A DNA stretch of 64,000 nt from Polyodon spathula (taxonomy: Eukaryota > Chordata > Actinopteri > Acipenseriformes > Polyodontidae), in contig NW_024471557.1 of the NCBI RefSeq assembly GCF_017654505.1, positions 44,760-108,759 of the forward strand. The letters run 5' to 3'. Under the pieces are notes generated by a model. The model made no database searches. It was not told where the DNA came from and worked only from the letters and a program-made list of their open reading frames with translations. A program made the position numbers and the translations under genes. Positions 60,311 to 64,000 of this stretch are shown piece after piece (position 1 is the first letter of the stretch; the number at the start of each line of letters is the position of its first letter).

Positions 60311-60459
60311 GGCACCATTCCCGGAGGTACTGCAATACCGGGTCGATGCGTGGAGTGGACGGAGCAAGCCCCGCTTCCATCTCCCGCTTCCAAAAATCCA
60401 TTTAATATAGACGGTCCCCCTATGGGGGACGTATCAGATATTAAACTGATAAGAACAGA
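60311..60459 (-). pseudogene. U2 snRNA 3' fragment
   Basis: On minus, begins TCTGTTCTTATCAG at 60459 after poly(A) and ends CCGGGAATGGTGCC. Sm site intact; C-to-T change in the terminal stem region (GGAATGG). Confidence 0.9.
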
Positions 60460-62275
60460 TTTTTTTTTTTTTTTTTTTTAATAAATTTATTTAATCTTTT
60501 CAAATAACAATACTCCAACAAAAACAGGAAAAACATTCACAAAACACAAAACTTATTATCTTTACAGAAAAAAACACAAAGTTTATCTATTACATATAAA
60601 GCGATAACTAAAAACACTAGACATATTTTGACAAAACAAGAAAAATCTTTTCAAAAGACAATACAAATATACATCAAAAACAAATATCAAAACTTCAATA
60701 TTTTCCAGACACAAATACTTATCCATAAACAAAAGCACAAATGTCAATACAAATTCAGAAAAACATTAAACACACATATTCTTTCTCACAAATACTCAGT
60801 CTAATTATACAAAAAAAACAAAAAGTCTTTAATTCTTTTTCCTTTTCTCAAAACTAAAGTTTTCTCTGATATGCCTTTACCAGTTCATCCGCCCTCCGCT
60901 GTGCTTCAATCAGAACTCTGTTTTTCTCATCCTCATATCTTCTCCATTCTACCTGCGTGATCCTTCCTTTTTTCATCTTCTCCTTCCAAGCCATAAGCCC
61001 TTCAAACTCTTTCCTACATACAGCCTTTATTAGTTCCTCCTCCGTCATTTCATCAAATCTTTGTTCTTCTTTGCTCTTTCCAACACTCTTCTTTTCCTCT
61101 TCCTCCATTGCCTCTCCCCAACTCGAACTTGCTGTTGTATCTTCCTTTCCTCCTCTCATCTTCCTTGATAGGTCTTCACAGGCCCTCACCTCCTTTCCAT
61201 CTCTATCTTTTCTCTTCCTGTGCACCTCTCCCTCTACTCCCTCCATCGGGTCAGAGTGTTCTTCCGGGGGCCTCTGTTGGTCCTCTTTAGACACGCCTCC
61301 ACCCTCCTCCTTTCTCGACTCTCCACCCCTTTCCTTTGTCAGCTCAGCTCCAACTTTTCCCGCCATTCCGCCTCCTTTACTCTGGACTCCTCCCCCAACA
61401 GTCACCTTTACCTCCGGCTTGGTACTCTTTTCCTGTTTCTTGGCTCCGCTCTCTTTCGCTCTTGGTTGCTGCTCTCCTGGGTTCTCTTTGTCCTTCCCAC
61501 AATCTTTATACAGATGGTCCAGGCCTCCACACTTACTGCACTTCTTTGGCTCCTCACAGTCTTTTGCTTCATGGCCTGCACTCTGGCACTTTCTGCAAAA
61601 CAAAGCAGAACATTTCGCAGCCTCATGTCCCCCCTCCCCACACTTATAACAGTTCCTTGGTTGTCCAGGATAACTCAAGTAACCCCTGTTCCCTCCAATT
61701 TGCACAATTCCTGGAAGATGTACAATTCCCCCTGCCTCCGCACTTGTAATCCTCAGACGAACAAAGAATCTCCTTTTCCCATTCCAGATTCCCATTGGAT
61801 CACACACTTTCTCTGGTCCCGAAAAAATGTCACAAACACTCCCAACAAAAATCTTAACTTCTTCATCAGTGACATGTGGATTGAACATAAAAACAAACAG
61901 TGGTCTAACCTCCCGTGCAAAAAGTGGATCCCCAATATAAAACACAAAAGGCTCTTCTTCTTTTCTTTTCTGGAAAATATCCCAGACTCCTCTAGCCAAA
62001 TCCTCAGTGCACAAAGTTAAATCAAAATAATTCTCATATTGCTGCAAACAAAAAATCGACTTCACCTGCAGTCCAAATCCTTCCAGCAGCACTTTCGTCA
62101 CGAAAAACTTCCGTGCACCCGGTGAATCCAACAAATCTTCTTTTTCCTCCAAGGCTTTCTTCGTTTCCTCCTTCAAACGAAATCGAATAACATTTTGCAT
62201 CCTCTTTCCGCTTGCCATCTCGTCCAGTTTCCTTCGCCTTCTCTCACTCAAGGAACAATTCAAATGCTGCGGTCA
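60460..62275 (-). mobile_element. ORF1-only U2-targeted Tx1/Keno-like element (type B), complete at both ends
   Basis: A 1.82-kb insertion bounded by U2 on both sides: 5' end TGACCGCAGCATTTGAATTG at 62275 (the first nine bases match the autonomous element's 5' end), ORF1 60854-62218, a 3' UTR of about 375 bp rich in TTTTTG/TGTTTTT words, AATAAATTTATT, and poly(A) joined to U2 nucleotide 39. No endonuclease or reverse transcriptase sequence is present. Because both ends and the coding frame are intact, this is the clearest half-element in the window. Confidence 0.9.
60854..62218 (-). CDS. ORF1, CCHC zinc-knuckle protein, type B, intact
   Basis: 454 residues from MASGKRMQN; an upstream in-frame ATG (62263, MNCSLSER) exists, but the MAS start matches type A. 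N-terminal Tx1-type domain (NVIRFRLKEE, FCLQQY, FMFNPHVTDEE, GIWNGKRRF, GGNRGYLSYPGQP), then knuckles at 190-203, 208-221 and 227-240 (CYKCGEGGHEAAKC, CRKCQSAGHEAKDC, CSKCGGLDHLYKDC), the same spacing as type A. A charged linker (GGGMAGKVGAELTKERGGESRKEEG, DPMEGVEGEVHRKRK) and a helical end (LMAWKEKMKKGRITQVEWRRYEDEKNR) follow, both closely shared with type C although the N-terminal halves of B and C are far more different. No stop or frameshift, so probably translated recently or still. Confidence 0.92.
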   Translation of the reverse strand: MASGKRMQNVIRFRLKEETKKALEEKEDLLDSPGARKFFVTKVLLEGFGLQVKSIFCLQQYENYFDLTLCTEDLARGVWDIFQKRKEEEPFVFYIGDPLFAREVRPLFVFMFNPHVTDEEVKIFVGSVCDIFSGPEKVCDPMGIWNGKRRFFVRLRITSAEAGGIVHLPGIVQIGGNRGYLSYPGQPRNCYKCGEGGHEAAKCSALFCRKCQSAGHEAKDCEEPKKCSKCGGLDHLYKDCGKDKENPGEQQPRAKESGAKKQEKSTKPEVKVTVGGGVQSKGGGMAGKVGAELTKERGGESRKEEGGGVSKEDQQRPPEEHSDPMEGVEGEVHRKRKDRDGKEVRACEDLSRKMRGGKEDTTASSSWGEAMEEEEKKSVGKSKEEQRFDEMTEEELIKAVCRKEFEGLMAWKEKMKKGRITQVEWRRYEDEKNRVLIEAQRRADELVKAYQRKL

Positions 62276-62317
62276 AGCCACATACATTCGATCGGAGCCA
62301 AGAGGCCGAGAAGCGAT
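62276..62317 (-). pseudogene. U2 snRNA 5' fragment plus junction filler
   Basis: On minus: ATCGCTTCTCGGCCTCTTGG CTCCGATC (nt 1-28), then GAATGTATGTGGCT, which only loosely resembles AAGTGTAGTA, before the element starts. Confidence 0.85.
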
Positions 62318-62816
62318 GCCCACAATGGTTTTGGCCAAACGCCCCGGGCGCGGCCGCCCGCCGCAGCAGTCGTGGTACTTGCTTCTCGGGCGGGCGGAGG
62401 GAGGAAGGAAGGAAGGAAAGGTGCCGGGCTCCAACGGGGGCGACCGCCCTTTCTGTGCTCGTTCTGCTTTTAAACTCCAGGTGGAGCCCCTCCCTGAGGG
62501 GAAGGGCTGTCCAAAAATTGGATCGAACTCGTAAATGCTCCTCTCCACGGAAATCTTTAGTAAAAGGCGAAAGGTTCATTCGAGCTGTAGAGAAGCCGGA
62601 GCGTGCCTTTGCTGGTGGCCGAGCCCTTCCGGCCGGCCCAAAGGCCCAAAGGCCCTCCCCTCTGCCAAGCGGCAGCGAGGCCACGCACGCAAAACAAAAA
62701 CAGGGAACTCCTCCCAAAACGCATCTGCCGTTCCGCCCCGGCGAAAGGGCGCTTTGCTGCTGCTGCTACACTGGCCTGCTGCGTGTGTTAGGCCTGCCTG
62801 AATATGTGAAAATATG

Positions 62817-62849
<33 letters not shown>

Positions 62850-62914
62850 GAAAAGAGCGGGAAAACGGCGCGGACCCAGGAAGGGGAGGGCTACACCCCT
62901 CCCTCCCCCCAACC

Positions 62915-62992
<78 letters not shown>

Positions 62993-63037
62993 CTCGCTCT
63001 CTCTCTCTCTCTCTCTCTTTTGTCCTTTCTGAGAACT
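62318..63037 (-). repeat. U2 unit spacer
   Basis: Standard blocks on the minus strand; a short (GGAA)n at 62402-62418, A/T-run at 62817-62845, (CT)n at 62919-63018, and an odd CATATTTTCACATATTCAG in place of CATATTTCATATTCAG. Confidence 0.94.
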
Positions 63038-63225
63038 GTGCACCGTTCCCGGAGGTACTGCAATACCGGGTCGATGCGTGGAGTGGACGGAGCAAGCCCC
63101 GCTTCCATCTCCCGCTTCCAAAAATCCATTTAATATAGACGGTCCCCCTATGGGGGACGTATCAGATATTAAACTGATAAGAACAGATACTACACTTGAT
63201 CTGAGCCAAGAGGCCGAGAAGCGAT
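63038..63225 (-). ncRNA. RNU2: U2 snRNA gene, intact (T16C, A23C variant)
   Basis: On minus, complete 188-nt U2 from ATCGCTTCTCGG to CGGGAACGGTGCAC with GTAGTA, both stem II hairpins and Sm site. Carries C16 and C23 like the 50204 copy. Upstream PSE-like ACCACGACTGC lies at the usual distance (near 63285), and a 3'-box-like AGGACAAAAGAGAG follows the 3' end. Confidence 0.95.
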
Positions 63226-63732
63226 GCCCACAATGGTTTTGGCCAAACGCCCCGGGCGCGGCCGCCCGCCGCAGCAGTCGTGGTACTTGCTTCTCGGGCG
63301 GGCGGAGAGGGAGGAAGGAAGGAAGGAAGGAAGGAAGGAAGGTGCCGGGCTCCAACGGGGGCGACCGCCCTTTCTGTGCTCGTTCTGCTTTTAAACTCCA
63401 GGTGGAGCCCCTCCCTGAGGGGAAGGGCTGTCCAAAAATTGGATCGAACTCGTAAATGCTCCTCTCCACGGAAATCTTTAGTAAAAGGCGAAAGGTTCAT
63501 TCGAGCTGTAGAGAAGCCGGAGCGTGCCTTTGCTGGTGGCCGAGCCCTTCCGGCCGGCCGGCCCAAAGGCCCCCTCCCCTCTGCCAAGCGGCAGCGAGGC
63601 CACGCACGCAAAACAAAAACAGGGAACTCCTCCCAAAACGCATCTGCCGTTCCGCCCCGGCGAAAGGGCGCTTTGCTGCTGCTGCTACACTGGCCTGCTG
63701 CGTGTGTTAGGCCTGCCTGAATATGAAATATG

Positions 63733-63768
<36 letters not shown>

Positions 63769-63824
63769 GAAAAGAGCGGGAAAACGGCGCGTCCCAGGAA
63801 AGGGGAGGGGGGGGAGGGAGGGTG

Positions 63825-63912
<88 letters not shown>

Positions 63913-63952
63913 CTCTCTCTCTCTCTCTCTCTTTTTGACCTTTCTGAGAAAT
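63226..63952 (-). repeat. U2 unit spacer
   Basis: Standard layout on minus: GGAA repeat 63313-63341, an extra CCGG in the GGCCGGCCGG block, A/T-run 63734-63767, a long (CT)n at 63829-63931 with one CG interruption. Confidence 0.95.
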
Positions 63953-64000
63953 GGGCACCGTTCCCGGAGGTACTGCAATACCGGGTCGATGCGTGGAGTG
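63953..64000 (-). ncRNA. RNU2: U2 snRNA gene, 3' end only, cut by window edge
   Basis: On minus, the last 48 nt of U2 (CACTCCACGCATCGACCCGG … GGGAACGGTGCC) followed by the TTTCTCAGAAAGGTCAAAA trailer. The remainder lies outside the window, so whether it is intact is unknown. Confidence 0.9.

Overview
This is an animal nuclear genome, most likely a ray-finned fish. The evidence is long homogeneous satellites, dense CA/TA/GATA/AAT microsatellites, polymerase II-type U2 snRNA genes in short tandem units, Tx1-clade (Keno-type) retrotransposons sitting in the U2 site (a fish-associated family from what I know), and a Penelope-like remnant. The species cannot be named from sequence alone. I recognise no single-copy host protein gene; the only well-supported proteins are retrotransposon proteins.

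Layout: (1) 1-5786, a 550-bp satellite built from about ten diverged ~50-55-bp sub-repeats. (2) 6287-22737, about 450 copies of a 36-bp minisatellite carrying a telomere-like CCTAACCCTA core in one of two interspersed variants. (3) 23238-38383, AT-rich non-coding DNA with many microsatellites, a 23-bp minisatellite, a G-rich telomere-like tract, a possible hammerhead-type Penelope trace and a decayed GIY-YIG endonuclease fragment. (4) 38884-64000, a U2 snRNA gene array with a ~0.9-kb unit, heavily invaded by elements that all enter U2 between nucleotides 38 and 39, just 3' of the branch-site-pairing GUAGUA. Four gaps of exactly 500 N separate these blocks, so their physical adjacency is a scaffolding hypothesis. 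The U2 array is on + before the last gap and on - after it.

How the U2 block works: intact U2 genes have the GUAGUA, stem IIb and Sm site, a PSE-like element near -60 and a 3'-box-like signal followed by (GA)n. At least eight units are interrupted. One insertion (51231-56174) is a nearly complete autonomous element: ORF1 with three CCHC knuckles, and ORF2 with an APE endonuclease, a YADD reverse transcriptase and a C-terminal Cys/His motif, broken by one frameshift. Two insertions complete at the 3' end, plus probably the partial ones at the gaps, encode only an ORF1 protein followed by a 3' UTR and poly(A), like mammalian HAL1 half-L1s. One further insertion has no recognisable ORF. The most novel material is this guild of ORF1-only U2-targeted elements, two of which share a C-terminal domain absent from the autonomous element, together with a U2 5' fragment captured inside one element's 3' UTR.
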